The notes below the pieces were generated by a model. That model was not told where the DNA came from. It saw only the letters and a program-made list of their open reading frames with translations, and did not search any database. Made by a program: the position numbers and the translations under genes. A stretch of DNA of 64,000 nucleotides from Acidobacteriota bacterium. GTDB taxonomy: Bacteria; Acidobacteriota; Terriglobia; Bryobacterales; Bryobacteraceae. Numbering within the stretch: the stretch's first letter is position 1; each line of letters opens with the position of its first letter. Below are positions 47,121 to 56,842 of this stretch, piece by piece. The stretch is taken from positions 19,114 to 83,113 of the forward strand of contig QHXW01000225.1 of the NCBI GenBank assembly GCA_003223115.1. The letters run 5' to 3'.

Positions 47121-48563
47121 ATGAGCTGCCACGATAACTTGTACCGGAATTTGCACCCCCGGCACGTCAGCCGCCGCTGGTTCTTTGAGCAGTGCGGCAT
47201 CGGTTTGGGCTCCATGGCGCTGGGCAATCTCCTGGCAGGCGCCGCGTCTGCCGCTCCGTCTAATTCTGCCCCCGACGATCCGCTTGCGCCTAAGAAGCCG
47301 CCCCTAACTCCAAAAGCCAAGAACGTGATTTTCCTGTTCATGGCCGGCGCGCCAAGCCATCTGGAACTGTTCGATTTCAAACCGCAACTGGCGAAGTACG
47401 ACGGTACCCTGCCGCCGGCTGATCTGCTGAAAGGTTATCGCGCGGCCTTCATCAACCCGAGTTCGAAACTCCTCGGACCCAAGTTCAAATTCGCGAAGTA
47501 TGGCAAGTCGGGAGCTGAAATCTCCGAGCTGCTGCCGCATCTCGCGACCGCGGTCGACGACATCGCGATTGTGAAGTCGATGACCACCGATGCATTCAAC
47601 CACGCTCCAGGGCAGCTTCTGATGAATACGGGCACGCAGCAGTTTGGCCGGCCCAGCATGGGTGCGTGGGTGCTTTATGGATTGGGCAGCGAGTCGCGCG
47701 ACCTTCCGGCTTTCGTTGTCTTCAGCTCTGGCGCCAAGGGGCCAAGCGGCGGCAATTCCTGCTGGGGCAGCGGCTTTCTGCCAACGGTTTATCAAGGCGT
47801 TCAATTCCGGTCGAGCGGCGATCCGGTGCTTTATCTTTCCAATCCGCGCGGCGTGGACCAGGAACTCGACCGCGATTCGCTCGATTCCATACGTCGCCTG
47901 GACAAAATGCGCCTCTCCTTGACCGGTGACCCGGAGATCGCGACGCGCATCAGTTCGTTTGAGATGGCGTTCCGCATGCAGTCGAGCGCGCCCGAGCTGA
48001 TGAATCTCTCACGCGAGCCGAAAAGCGTGCTCGAAATGTATGGCGTGGAGTTGGGCAAGCCCTCATTTGCCAATAACTGTTTACTGGCGCGGCGGCTCGT
48101 AGAACGCGGCGTGCGCTTCGTGCAGCTTTATCACGAGGCTTGGGACCAGCACGGCAATCTGGTCAAGGACATCACGAAAAACTGCCACGATACCGATCAG
48201 GCTTCGACAGCTCTGATCCGCGATCTCAAGCAGCGCGGATTGCTCGATTCCACCCTGCTCATCTGGGGTGGTGAATTCGGCCGGACCCCCATGAGCCAGG
48301 GCGGCGACGACGGCCGCGACCACCACCCCAACGCGTTCACGATGTGGCTCTCTGGTGGTGGGATCAAACCCGGCATTACGCTAGGCGAAACAGACGAGCT
48401 GGGTTTCAACACGGCGAAAGATCCGGTACACGTGCACGATCTCCACGCGACCATCTTGCAATTGCTCGGCTTCGACCACACGAAGCTGACTCACCGCTTC
48501 CAGGGGCGCGATTTCCGGCTGACCGATGTGCACGGAAACGTGGTGAAGCAGTTGCTGGCATAG
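47121..48563 (+). CDS. DUF1501 domain protein (sulfatase-like fold), exported
   Basis: The N-terminus has [21 protein letters not shown], a twin-arginine-type signal. [21 protein letters not shown] and [25 protein letters not shown] are the defining DUF1501 motifs, related to alkaline phosphatase/sulfatase folds. The protein ends with [20 protein letters not shown]. It has 480 residues. ATG 47121 lies one base after the PSD1 stop, a near-universal pairing. The biochemical role is not established; the metal-ligand-like Asp/His residues suggest hydrolysis or metal-dependent chemistry. Confidence 0.93.
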   Translation: MSCHDNLYRNLHPRHVSRRWFFEQCGIGLGSMALGNLLAGAASAAPSNSAPDDPLAPKKPPLTPKAKNVIFLFMAGAPSHLELFDFKPQLAKYDGTLPPADLLKGYRAAFINPSSKLLGPKFKFAKYGKSGAEISELLPHLATAVDDIAIVKSMTTDAFNHAPGQLLMNTGTQQFGRPSMGAWVLYGLGSESRDLPAFVVFSSGAKGPSGGNSCWGSGFLPTVYQGVQFRSSGDPVLYLSNPRGVDQELDRDSLDSIRRLDKMRLSLTGDPEIATRISSFEMAFRMQSSAPELMNLSREPKSVLEMYGVELGKPSFANNCLLARRLVERGVRFVQLYHEAWDQHGNLVKDITKNCHDTDQASTALIRDLKQRGLLDSTLLIWGGEFGRTPMSQGGDDGRDHHPNAFTMWLSGGGIKPGITLGETDELGFNTAKDPVHVHDLHATILQLLGFDHTKLTHRFQGRDFRLTDVHGNVVKQLLA

Positions 48564-48594
48564 AGGCGTGTAGGGATCGGTTTGTAGCCGGGAC

Positions 48595-48630
48595 TACACA
48601 CGTTTGCAATTCAAGATACACACGTTTGCA
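48595..48630. repeat. Direct repeat TACACACGTTTGCA, two copies 22 bp apart
   Basis: Exact 14-bp copies start at 48595 and 48617, one to two helical turns apart. They end 15 bases before the -35 box of the receptor gene at 48681. Spacing close to two DNA turns is typical of a dimeric regulator site. Confidence 0.55.
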
Positions 48631-48645
48631 GGCTGCTAAAAATCA

Positions 48646-48674
48646 TTGACAGTCTGGCGCAGATCGAACATAAT
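48646..48674 (+). promoter_or_regulatory. Sigma-70 promoter placing the transcription start at the receptor ATG
   Basis: TTGACA (48646-48651) and CATAAT (48669-48674) have a 17-base spacer. The expected transcription start, six to seven bases later, is the A of ATG 48681, so the transcript may be leaderless. No Shine-Dalgarno sequence precedes this ATG. Confidence 0.65.
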
Positions 48675-48680
48675 CCCGCT

Positions 48681-51553
48681 ATGCTCAAACGTGCGTGTGC
48701 TCTCGTTCTGTTTCTAGTCCTGGTTTCCAGCCAGGCCTTTGCGCAAAAAGACTCGGCAACCCTCCTCGGGACAGTGCGTGACGCCAGCGGTGCACTTGTG
48801 CCCCGTGCCGACGTGACAGCCCGAAACCTCTCCACCAACGTGGCAGTCAGCACGTCCACAAACCAGGGGAATATCTGCTGACCCCACTTCATGTGGGCGA
48901 ATACAGCTTGAATATCCAAGCCTCCGGCTTTGCTCCAAGCACTTTTGAGCGCATTGTCCTGGACGTGGATCAGCGCTTGCGGGTCGACGCGGTTCTGGCG
49001 CTGGTCAGCAACGAGCAGCGAGTCACCGTGTCCGACGTGCCTCCGCCCCTGAACACCGAGGATATGACGATGGGGCAAGTGATTCAGAACCGTCAGATTC
49101 AGGACATGCCCCTGAACGGACGCAACTTCCAGCAGCTTGCGTCTCTGGTGCCTGGGGCGATTCCCAGTTACGGCGCACGCGATTCCGGGCAGGGCGGCGT
49201 GAGTTTGAGCGGCGCCAGGTCATTCGACAATTCTTTTCTGCTCGACGGAGTGAATAACACCACGAATACCGCGGAGATGCCGACGCGCGTCAACGTAGCG
49301 GTCTCCCCGAATCTGGCCGCCATTCAGGAGTTCAAGATTCAAAGCAGCTCTTATGACGCTCAATATGGGGGCTCGGCGGCCGGAACCATCAACATCGTCA
49401 CCAAGAGTGGCACGAACCAATTGCACGGCACGCTTTACGACTACTGGCGGAATTCCGACCTCAACGCCAACTCCTGGGAGAACAATCGCGCGGGCATTCG
49501 CCGGGGATTCCGGAATCGCAATCAGTTTGGCGGGGTCGCCGGCGGACCGGTACTCATCCCGAAAGTCTACGACGGCCGCAATAAGACCTTCTTTTTCGTG
49601 GATTACGAGGCCGTCCGCGACATCACCCCGCCCGGCCTGCAAACCATCAACGTACCCGACGGTAAGATGCGCGCGGGCGATTTCTCCGAATTCCTGTCGG
49701 GCTCAAGCTCGAATCCAAGCGGGGCGTCGTTCGTCCTGGCCAGCCCCTATGAAAATAATGTCTTGCCGGCCAGCCTGATCGATCCGGTCGCCAAAGGTCT
49801 GGCGGCGCTCTACCCGGAACCCAACATTCCGGGAACTTTGCAATACCAGACCAGCATCCCGCACACCTTCAACTCCTCCAACTTCGGAACGCGCATAGAC
49901 CATCGCGTCTCTGACAATGACTCGCTGTTTGGCCGATACAGCCAAAACGGCCTGACCGCCAAGAACGGAACCTGGAACAACCTGATCGGGCCGGTGAATC
50001 AGAACAAGACCGACGGAATGGTGGCCTCGGTGGGCTTTGCTCAATTCCTGTCGGGCATGCCATCACACATCTCCTTCTCGACGGCCAACGACATCATCTA
50101 TCGCCAGTGGAACACTTCGTACTACTTCCAGGACACTTATCGGGTTGCGAAGAATTTCACGCTGAATCTGGGCCTGCGGTATGAGTACTTCACTCCCGTT
50201 ACCGAGCGGCACGATAATCAGGCCGTCTTCGATCTCGACCGCGGCGTGTTCATCCTGCCCGGCACGAGAACTTATACCCTTCCGGCCAGTTTTCAGGGAA
50301 TTCAGGTGGATCCAAAGGGCTCTCGCGGTCTGGTGCAGACGGACAAGAACAACTGGGCGCCCCAGCTCGGCTTCGCATTTTCTTTGAACCAGAAGACGGT
50401 TTTGCGCGGAGGGTTTGGCATCTATTACGGATTCCAGGAGATTGGTCCGTGGAGCTATCCGAGTCCCGGCTATAATCCGCCGTTCAATCTGGTCTATAGC
50501 CCCGCGAACCAGCCGCTGCACTCCAATTTTTCGCTCAACCCGCTGGCGGATCCCAATGCGCAGTTCCAGATTGCCAGCCTGCCGGCGCACTTGCACACGC
50601 CGCGCCTGGAGCAGTGGAACTTTTCGGTGCAGCGGGTTGTGACCAAAGACATGACCTTCGAAGCCAGCTACGGCGGTGCAGCCGGCCACAGCCTGTACAC
50701 TCTCATCTACTTCAACCAGGCGTTTCCGGGCACAACCTTTGACGATATCAGCTCGCGGTGGCCCTATCCGTACCTCCAGGACACATCGCAGCAGAGCAAC
50801 AACAACGGTTACTCCCGGTACAACGCCCTTCTGGTAAAACTGGACAAGCGATTCTCCAGCGGGCTATCGTTCCTGGCTTCGTATACGTACGGCCACACTC
50901 TCGATAACGCTTCCGACGCCAATTTGGGCAGTGCTCACGCCGGTGATACTTTTCGCGATCCGCGCCACGCCAACTGGGAGTATGGAAACTCGGATTTCGA
51001 TGTCCGCCAGTGCTTCGTGTTCAGCAGCATTTACGATTTGCCGTTCGGTAAAGGGCGTCATTTCGCCTCGAACCTGCCGGCCTTCGCCAACGCGCTCATC
51101 GGCGGCTGGGAATTGAACGGCATCTGGGCGATGCAGACGGGCTACTGGTTCACGGCTTTTGGTGTGAACGATTCCTGCTTCTGTAACGACGGCAACGCAA
51201 GCTCGCTGCGCCCCGACGTGGTGTCCGGACACAATCCCAATAGCGGGCCGAAAACTCCCGAGCAATGGTTCAATCTGAACGCCTTCAACGTGGATGTGCC
51301 CGCAGGACGCCATGGCAACGCCGGCCGTAACAATATTCTGGGCCCCGGACTGGTCAACGTGGATCTGGGTCTACACAAAGATTTTTCGCTGGTTGAAGGG
51401 CTTCGCCTGCACTTCCGCAGTGACTTCTTCAACCTGTTCAACCATGCAAAATTTAACGCGCCCGTGACGGACCACAGCAACGGGAACATCGGGCGAATTC
51501 TCACGACCGCCGGCCCTCGCGAGCTGCAGCTTGCTCTGAAGCTGATCTTCTAG
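48681..51553 (+). pseudogene. TonB-dependent receptor, Oar-like, with one frameshift near the N-terminus
   Basis: ATG 48681 gives a signal peptide (MLKRACALVLFLVLVSSQAF) and the start of the regulatory beta sandwich (TLLGTVRDASGALVPRADV). At about 48870 a run of GGGG stands where GGGGG restores TNQGEYLLTPLHVGEYSLNI. The long downstream frame begins at 48893 and has the plug motifs QMPLNGRNFQQL-like (DMPLNGRNFQQLASLVPGAI), AAIQEFKIQSSSYDAQYGGS and KSGTNQLHGTLYDYW. The barrel ends at ELQLALKLIF. The rest of the gene is intact, so this shift could be a recent mutation, a phase-variable G-tract or a base-calling error. The GMC gene follows after 11 bases. Confidence 0.85.
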
Positions 51554-51564
51554 GCCGGATATCG

Positions 51565-53259
51565 GTGAGCCAACAGGTCAAGATTTACGACGCCATTGTG
51601 GTTGGTTCGGGGGCTAGCGGTGGCTGGGTCGCCAAGGTGCTCTGTGAGAAAGGCGCCCAAGTGCTCATGCTGGAGGCCGGGCCGCCACGCATTCCCACGC
51701 GTGACTTCACCGAGCACGTTTGGCCCTACCGAGTCCGTTTCCGCGGATTCGGCGACACGAAAACCTTTCTCGAGAAGCAGCCGGTCCAGAGGCTTTGCGA
51801 CGCCTGCGACGAGTACAGCAACCAATTCTTCGTCGACGACACCGAAAATCCGTACACCTCGGACCCGGATAAACCTTTCATGTGGATTCGCGGCCGGCAG
51901 GTTGGCGGGAAGACTTTCTGCTGGGGGCGCGTCAGTTACCGCTATTCCGATTACGAATTCCAACCCGCATCGCGCGACGGGTACGGCGAGAATTGGCCGG
52001 TCACGTATCGCGACATCGAGCCCTACTACGATATGGTCGAGTCGTACATCGGCGTCAGCGGGAGCCGCGAGGGGCTTCCGCAGTTTCCCGATGGCAAGTT
52101 TCTGCCGCCCATGCGGCTCTCTTGCGGCGAGGTCTATGCGCGGGACATCATCGGCAAGCAGTTCGGCTGGCGCCTGATGCCGGACCGCAGCGCGAACCTG
52201 ACGGTTCCGCTCAACGGGCGGCCCGCGTGCCACTACTGCGAGCAGTGCCAGCGCGGGTGCTTCACGGCATCGTATTTCAATAGCCCGTCCGTCACGCTTC
52301 CTGATGCGGCGCGGACCGGACGTTTCACGCTGGTGAGTGACGCCGTTGTCAGCCATCTCGCGATGGACGACCGCGGCAAGGCCTCGGGAGTTGTCTTCCT
52401 CGATCGCAATACGCACGCCGAGCGAGAGGCGCGAGGCCGCGTGGTCGTACTCGCCGCCAGCACGCTCGAGTCCACGCGTATTCTGCTCAACTCGCGGTCG
52501 CGGCGTTTTCCGGATGGAGTAGGCGCATCATCCGGCACGCTCGGACATTACCTGATGGATCATTTCACCGTCGAGAGTGCCAGCGGCGTGATCCCTTCGC
52601 TGAGATCATCGCGGCGCGAGCCCGTCGGCCGGCCCATGGGTTTCATGATTCCGAAGTACGTCAACGCTGACGCGCGCTTCTCCGACAAGCGCTTCCTGCG
52701 GGGCTATTATTTGGCCGGCGACGGTCGCCAGGACCTCTATGCATACGCCTACGGAATGCGCGGATTCGGCCGCGAGCTGCGCCGCAAGATTCGGGAAGAG
52801 ATCCCTTACATGTTCACGATCTATGCACAAGGGGAGCCTTTACCGCGCTACGACAACTACGTTGCGCTGGACCCGCGGGTGAAAGATGCGTGGGGCGTTC
52901 CCACGCTGCGCTTCCGCGCCAGCTATGGCGAAAATGAACTCGTCATGGCCAAAGCCATGGGCGATAAGCTCGGCGAGATTGTGGATTCGCTCAAGCTGGA
53001 GAACCCCGCGCCTATTCCCCAGCGCCTCAGTATTTTTGGCAAGAACATCCACGAGGCCGGCACGGCGCGAATGGGCGACGATCCGAAAAAGAGCGTAGTG
53101 AATCGCTTCAACCAAGTACATGATGCGCCGAATGTCTTCGTGACCGACGCCGCCTGCTTCGTGACGCAGGGCTGCTACGAGCCGACCTTGACCATCATGG
53201 CGCTTTCGGCCCGCGCAGCCGACTACATCGCCTCTGAATACCTGAGGAAACCGGCATGA
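51565..53259 (+). CDS. GMC-family FAD oxidoreductase (second copy)
   Basis: YDAIVVGSGASGGWVAKVLC is the FAD-binding motif. PACHYCEQCQRGCFTASYF carries the same four-cysteine pattern as the paralogue at 9718. HEAGTARMGDDPKKSVVNRF and NVFVTDAACFVTQGCYEPTLT are in the C-terminal domain. The start is GTG 51565, 11 bases after the receptor stop, and the stop overlaps the subunit-3 start by four bases (ATGA), so the pair is coupled. It is 564 residues. It should oxidise a sugar or alcohol in the periplasm. No dedicated cytochrome subunit is adjacent. Confidence 0.92.
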   Translation: MSQQVKIYDAIVVGSGASGGWVAKVLCEKGAQVLMLEAGPPRIPTRDFTEHVWPYRVRFRGFGDTKTFLEKQPVQRLCDACDEYSNQFFVDDTENPYTSDPDKPFMWIRGRQVGGKTFCWGRVSYRYSDYEFQPASRDGYGENWPVTYRDIEPYYDMVESYIGVSGSREGLPQFPDGKFLPPMRLSCGEVYARDIIGKQFGWRLMPDRSANLTVPLNGRPACHYCEQCQRGCFTASYFNSPSVTLPDAARTGRFTLVSDAVVSHLAMDDRGKASGVVFLDRNTHAEREARGRVVVLAASTLESTRILLNSRSRRFPDGVGASSGTLGHYLMDHFTVESASGVIPSLRSSRREPVGRPMGFMIPKYVNADARFSDKRFLRGYYLAGDGRQDLYAYAYGMRGFGRELRRKIREEIPYMFTIYAQGEPLPRYDNYVALDPRVKDAWGVPTLRFRASYGENELVMAKAMGDKLGEIVDSLKLENPAPIPQRLSIFGKNIHEAGTARMGDDPKKSVVNRFNQVHDAPNVFVTDAACFVTQGCYEPTLTIMALSARAADYIASEYLRKPA

Positions 53260-53918
53260 CGCATGACGAAGTGACGCGGCGCTCCTGGATTCTTCGCCTA
53301 GGAGGCGCAACCGCTCTGACCGGCTTCAGCGGCACGCTGGTAGCCGCGGAGCCACCCCTGCCGCCGGGCCTGTACGAGCCGTCGCTCGACCATCTGGCAC
53401 ACTCGCTGAAGACGGCGACCGCGCCTATGCCGGATCCACCTCCGCCACGCTATTTCGCGCCCGAAGACTTCTCGCTGATCCAGGAACTGGTTGCGCTGAT
53501 GCTTGGTGAGGAGCCAGCAGTGCCGCCGGTGCCGGAGATCGCGGTTTGGATTGATCTGATCGTGGGGCGTTCGGATAGCGTTCGCACCGCGGCGCGCTCG
53601 CTCACACCCGCGCACCGCCGCTTGGCGGTAGATTTCTACGGCCAAGACACTGTGCGCGAACTGGAAAGCGAAGAGCCCCAGGCGATTTGTCGCGCTGGGC
53701 TCGCAGCGTTAAAGCGGGGCGGCTTCCGAAATCTCGATACGACCGCGCGCATGGCGCAGTTAGTCGAATTGGAAAACGCAGGCAATCCATTTATTGCCTG
53801 GCTCAAACGCCGCGTGCTGGACGGCTTTTATACCTCCAGGCAAGGGCTTCAGGAACTGGACTACAAGGGCAACGCGTTCTGGCCGGAATCGCCTGGCTGC
53901 GGGCATGATCATTCGTGA
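53256..53918 (+). CDS. Gluconate 2-dehydrogenase subunit 3 family protein (second copy)
   Basis: The start MTHDEVTRRSWILRLGGATAL resembles a twin-arginine signal. Mature motifs FAPEDFSLIQELVALMLGEE and RRVLDGFYTSRQGLQELDYKGNAFWPE correspond to the family pattern seen in the protein at 9008. It has 220 residues. It overlaps the GMC gene by four bases and should export and anchor the flavoprotein. Confidence 0.85.
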   Translation: MTHDEVTRRSWILRLGGATALTGFSGTLVAAEPPLPPGLYEPSLDHLAHSLKTATAPMPDPPPPRYFAPEDFSLIQELVALMLGEEPAVPPVPEIAVWIDLIVGRSDSVRTAARSLTPAHRRLAVDFYGQDTVRELESEEPQAICRAGLAALKRGGFRNLDTTARMAQLVELENAGNPFIAWLKRRVLDGFYTSRQGLQELDYKGNAFWPESPGCGHDHS

Positions 53919-53971
53919 GGGGCCGGCCGGGCCAGCGAGGGGGACGCACGTCCAGATACTGAAGGGAAAAT

Positions 53972-55165
53972 GTGAAACGGCCCGTCTCCATTAAAGACAT
54001 CGGCCGCATTGTCGGCGTTTCTCATTCCACGGTTTCTAGAGCTCTGCGGCAAAGCCCCGTTGTGAATGCCCAAACGGCCGAGCGAATTTGTCAGGTCGCG
54101 CGCGAGCAAGGTTACCGGGCGAGCCTGATCGGACGAAGCCTGGTGATGCGACGCTCCATGACGGTGGGCTGCGTCGTGACGGACATCGCCGACCCATTCG
54201 TGGGGGGAGTTGTGGATGGCATCGAAAAAGTGGCCAACCAACATGGCTACGCGGTTTTTCTGGCCAGCTCTCACGCGGATCCAAAGCGAGAACTGGAAGT
54301 CGTACGATCGTTCCATGAAAGGCGTGTGGATGGCGTAATCGTTCCCTCGTCTCGCGTCGGGTTCCAGTATCTTCGTCATTTATCGGCGTTGCAGATCCCC
54401 ATCGTCCTGCTCAACAACCAACATCCCGGCGCGTACACACGTTCCGTGAATATCGACAACCTCGAAGCCGGACGGCGCCTGACGGTCCATCTGCTAGAAC
54501 TCGGCCACCGGCGCGTGGCGTACATCGGAAGCCGCCACGGGAATCAATCCGACGCGGACCGTCTGAGCGGCTACCGCAGCGTAATTGAGGAGGCCGGGCT
54601 GCCATTTATTAACGACCTGGTTGTGCACACGGACCCGACGCCGCCAGGCGGCCATTAAACCTAAATCCGGCAGTTCGGCCTTCGCCGCATTCTGATACGC
54701 TTTTGCCGACTACGAGTTCCAACTGCTGCGCAGATCACCTTCTGGGTGACAACCGCTTTTTCTGCAATGAGTTGCGGCAACAAGTAGATGGCGGAATCTG
54801 GCGGCCCCAACTGCCAGATTTAGGTTAAACGACTGCTTGCGCTTCGCCGGCGCCCCACGGCCGTCCTCTGCTATGACGATCTCACCGCTCTCGGCCTACT
54901 CGGCGGCGCGCGTACCGCTGGCATCGCGGTGCCGGGCGATCTGTCGGTGACCGGCTTCGATGATCTCTATATCGCCTCCTACAGAGACCCGCCGCTCACG
55001 ACCATCCGCCAGCCGATGCACGAAATGGGGGCCCGGGCCGCGGAAATCCTGCTGGGACTGATGCGTGGAGAGGTGTCGGCAAAGAACGTAACGTTGTCAG
55101 GAAAGCTGGTGGTGCGTGACTCAACTGCGCCGCCTCAGGTTTTACACGCGGTGCGCGCGCGATAA
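53972..55165 (+). pseudogene. LacI-family transcriptional regulator interrupted by a 166-bp element
   Basis: The helix-turn-helix is clear (VSIKDIGRIVGVSHSTVSRAL), then the periplasmic-binding-like core: MTVGCVVTDIADPFVGGVVD, VDGVIVPSSRVG, IPIVLLNNQHPG, RRVAYIGSRHGNQ. It stops in a TAA that belongs to the insertion site at 54656. The second part resumes after the element with RRRPTAVLCYDDLTALGLLG and continues DLSVTGFDDLYIASYRDPPL to 55165. It lies directly upstream of the broken YncE/phosphatase gene and downstream of the GMC pair, and would have controlled local sugar genes. Confidence 0.88.
54659..54824. mobile_element. 166-bp MITE with 17-bp terminal inverted repeats and TTAA target
   Basis: TTAA at 54655-54658 and 54825-54828 flanks the element. 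Its ends are ACCTAAATCCGGCAGTT and, reverse-complemented, ACCTAAATCTGGCAGTT, 16 of 17 identical. It has no coding capacity. Precise removal leaves the regulator frame one base out, so an extra indel is also present. Confidence 0.82.
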
Positions 55166-55796
55166 CCCGGAAGCTCGGTCCCGAGGATACGACAAATGAT
55201 TAAGACTCCATTCGGCATCTTGGCTTTCCTCTCGATCGCCTGTGCGGCTCCGGACAGATCATCTGTGGCAACTCGCGTGGCTGGAGGGGACCAGCCGTTC
55301 AATCTCATCGAGATCGAGGGCCGATTCCTGATCAGCACCAACAACGGCTACAACGCGAACTATTTGCAGGCGTACGACGAGTCCCGCGGGCAGGTGGTGG
55401 ACAAGCTGGAACTGCCGAGTTTGTTTCGGGCTCGCCTATGAGCCGAATGAGAAGCTTCTCATCGCTTCTAACGGCAGCAGTGGCGTGTACGTCGTCCCGT
55501 TCGAAGCGGGCATTTTCGGTAAACCAAGACTAATGAAGATCGGTGGATGCAAGCTGACGGCGGGGTTGTTCATTCAGGATCGCACGACCGCCATTGTTGC
55601 GTGCAACCAAAATCATGAACTGTCGTGGTTTGATTTGCGCAGCGGAGACGTGCGCATTCGCTTGCGTCGTGGGCGAGTTTCCGTTCGCCATTCAGCACTT
55701 ATTGGGAATCGCATCGCGGTCTCTAACTGGGGCCAATCGTCGGTCACGGTGATCGACACCTCCAGCCTGTCCAAAGTGACGGAGATCAAGGTCGGT

Positions 55797-56831
55797 CGAT
55801 GTTGCGACATTGTGCTATACCTCGCTATCCCTCTGAAAATATTGATTGCTGACCTTTGGCGGATCGCTTCTGAATCCAAGGCTTCCATCGGAATCTGCCA
55901 CGGCGCACAGAGCACCACTTGACGCGCTGGCAGTATTTTACCGGCGATCTGGAGCGCGGAGACGACCACTAACCAGGAACGGAAACAGTTGCTGCGCATG
56001 GCGATTGAATCCGCGTTGATTCCAGTCTGTTTGCCACTCATCCAGTTCAGCTTAAAGCAGCCAGAACGATTTGTCCAGAGAAATCGAACAAAAATAATCA
56101 AAAATGTTTCAGCGTTGCGATTGGGTCTCCAACACACCCGCTTCCGCTCGGCCTTCGACGATCCCCCAATCATTGAGCAGATGCACGACGACGATGCGTT
56201 GGAAACCCAGCGTGCGGGCTCGATCCGCGAGACCGAATTGGAGGCGTGTGCTTTCTCGGTTGTGAATCAATTGGCTAGGTTTGGACTGACGGATATAAAC
56301 GAGAGCTTTCCGAGAAAGGCGTTCAGGCGTGAGTTTCGGATTCATCCTCTCCTCAGTTTCCAGGCTGCTCGCTTTTAGCTTCTGCCGCGCTGATTAATAG
56401 TTCCCTCAGGGCGATGGTCAGTTCGTTCTGCTGCCCCTCGGGAGTTGCTGTTGCAGGCATGTTGAAGAGGGAAAGATTCATTTGCGGGTAGAGTGGCTTT
56501 GCCGATCGTTTCATCTAGGCCCTCCTTGGGCGATGAATTCAGACCAGCTTTAGCGCAATCGACGTGAATAGGCAAAGTCGTGAGCAGATCGTGAAGTTCA
56601 GAAAGTGCTTCTGTAGAAACCAGCGCAGCGCCGAGCGAGAATTGCGAGCACTCCGGACTCAACATCCAGCTCGGAAGGGGATATATTTTTCCATCTGACT
56701 CGCAGTAGATGCATTCGCCGTCGCGGTCTTTTCGTCGCTTTCGAACAGGTAGGGACAAACCGAAGAGCGGATGCCATCGGTAGTAGATGGTGACCGTCTC
56801 GAAATCATAAGCATTATGTAATGTAACTGGA
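55797..56831 (-). mobile_element. About 1-kb remnant with serine-recombinase N-terminus and a DUF5372-like gene
   Basis: TCGGT at 55792-55796 and 56832-56836 flanks the segment. On the minus strand 56345-56109 encodes LSRKALVYIRQSKPSQLIHN, the catalytic N-terminus of a resolvase/invertase (Ser in YIRQS). Only about 55 residues are preserved before the sequence diverges. Upstream of it on the same strand is a small protein gene. No inverted-repeat ends were found, so the exact borders depend on the 5-bp repeat. Confidence 0.7.
56109..56345 (-). pseudogene. Serine recombinase, N-terminal fragment
   Basis: MNPKLTPERLSRKALVYIRQ and ESTRLQFGLADRARTLGFQR match the resolvase catalytic domain of large serine recombinases. 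The expected D-x-G-R-S-G loop and the DNA-binding half are absent. Confidence 0.72.
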
Positions 56832-56842
56832 TCGGTAGCCAT
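56375..56842 (-). CDS. Small element-borne protein, y4bD/y4pK (DUF5372)-like
   Basis: The core YDFETVTIYYRWHPLFGLSL and LPSWMLSPECSQFSLGAAL resembles the short proteins often found beside transposases and serine recombinases in soil bacteria. The function is unknown. The ATG at 56842 lies in the host gene, and the first five codons are host sequence, so the native start may be lost. The C-terminal third looks like low-complexity run-on. Confidence in the family is moderate. Confidence 0.5.
   Translation of the reverse strand: MATDPVTLHNAYDFETVTIYYRWHPLFGLSLPVRKRRKDRDGECIYCESDGKIYPLPSWMLSPECSQFSLGAALVSTEALSELHDLLTTLPIHVDCAKAGLNSSPKEGLDETIGKATLPANESFPLQHACNSNSRGAAERTDHRPEGTINQRGRS

Noticed and set aside
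55613..56173. 186-codon minus-strand frame downstream of the recombinase fragment
   Set aside because: It straddles the element border and part of the host gene, and has no recognisable motif.
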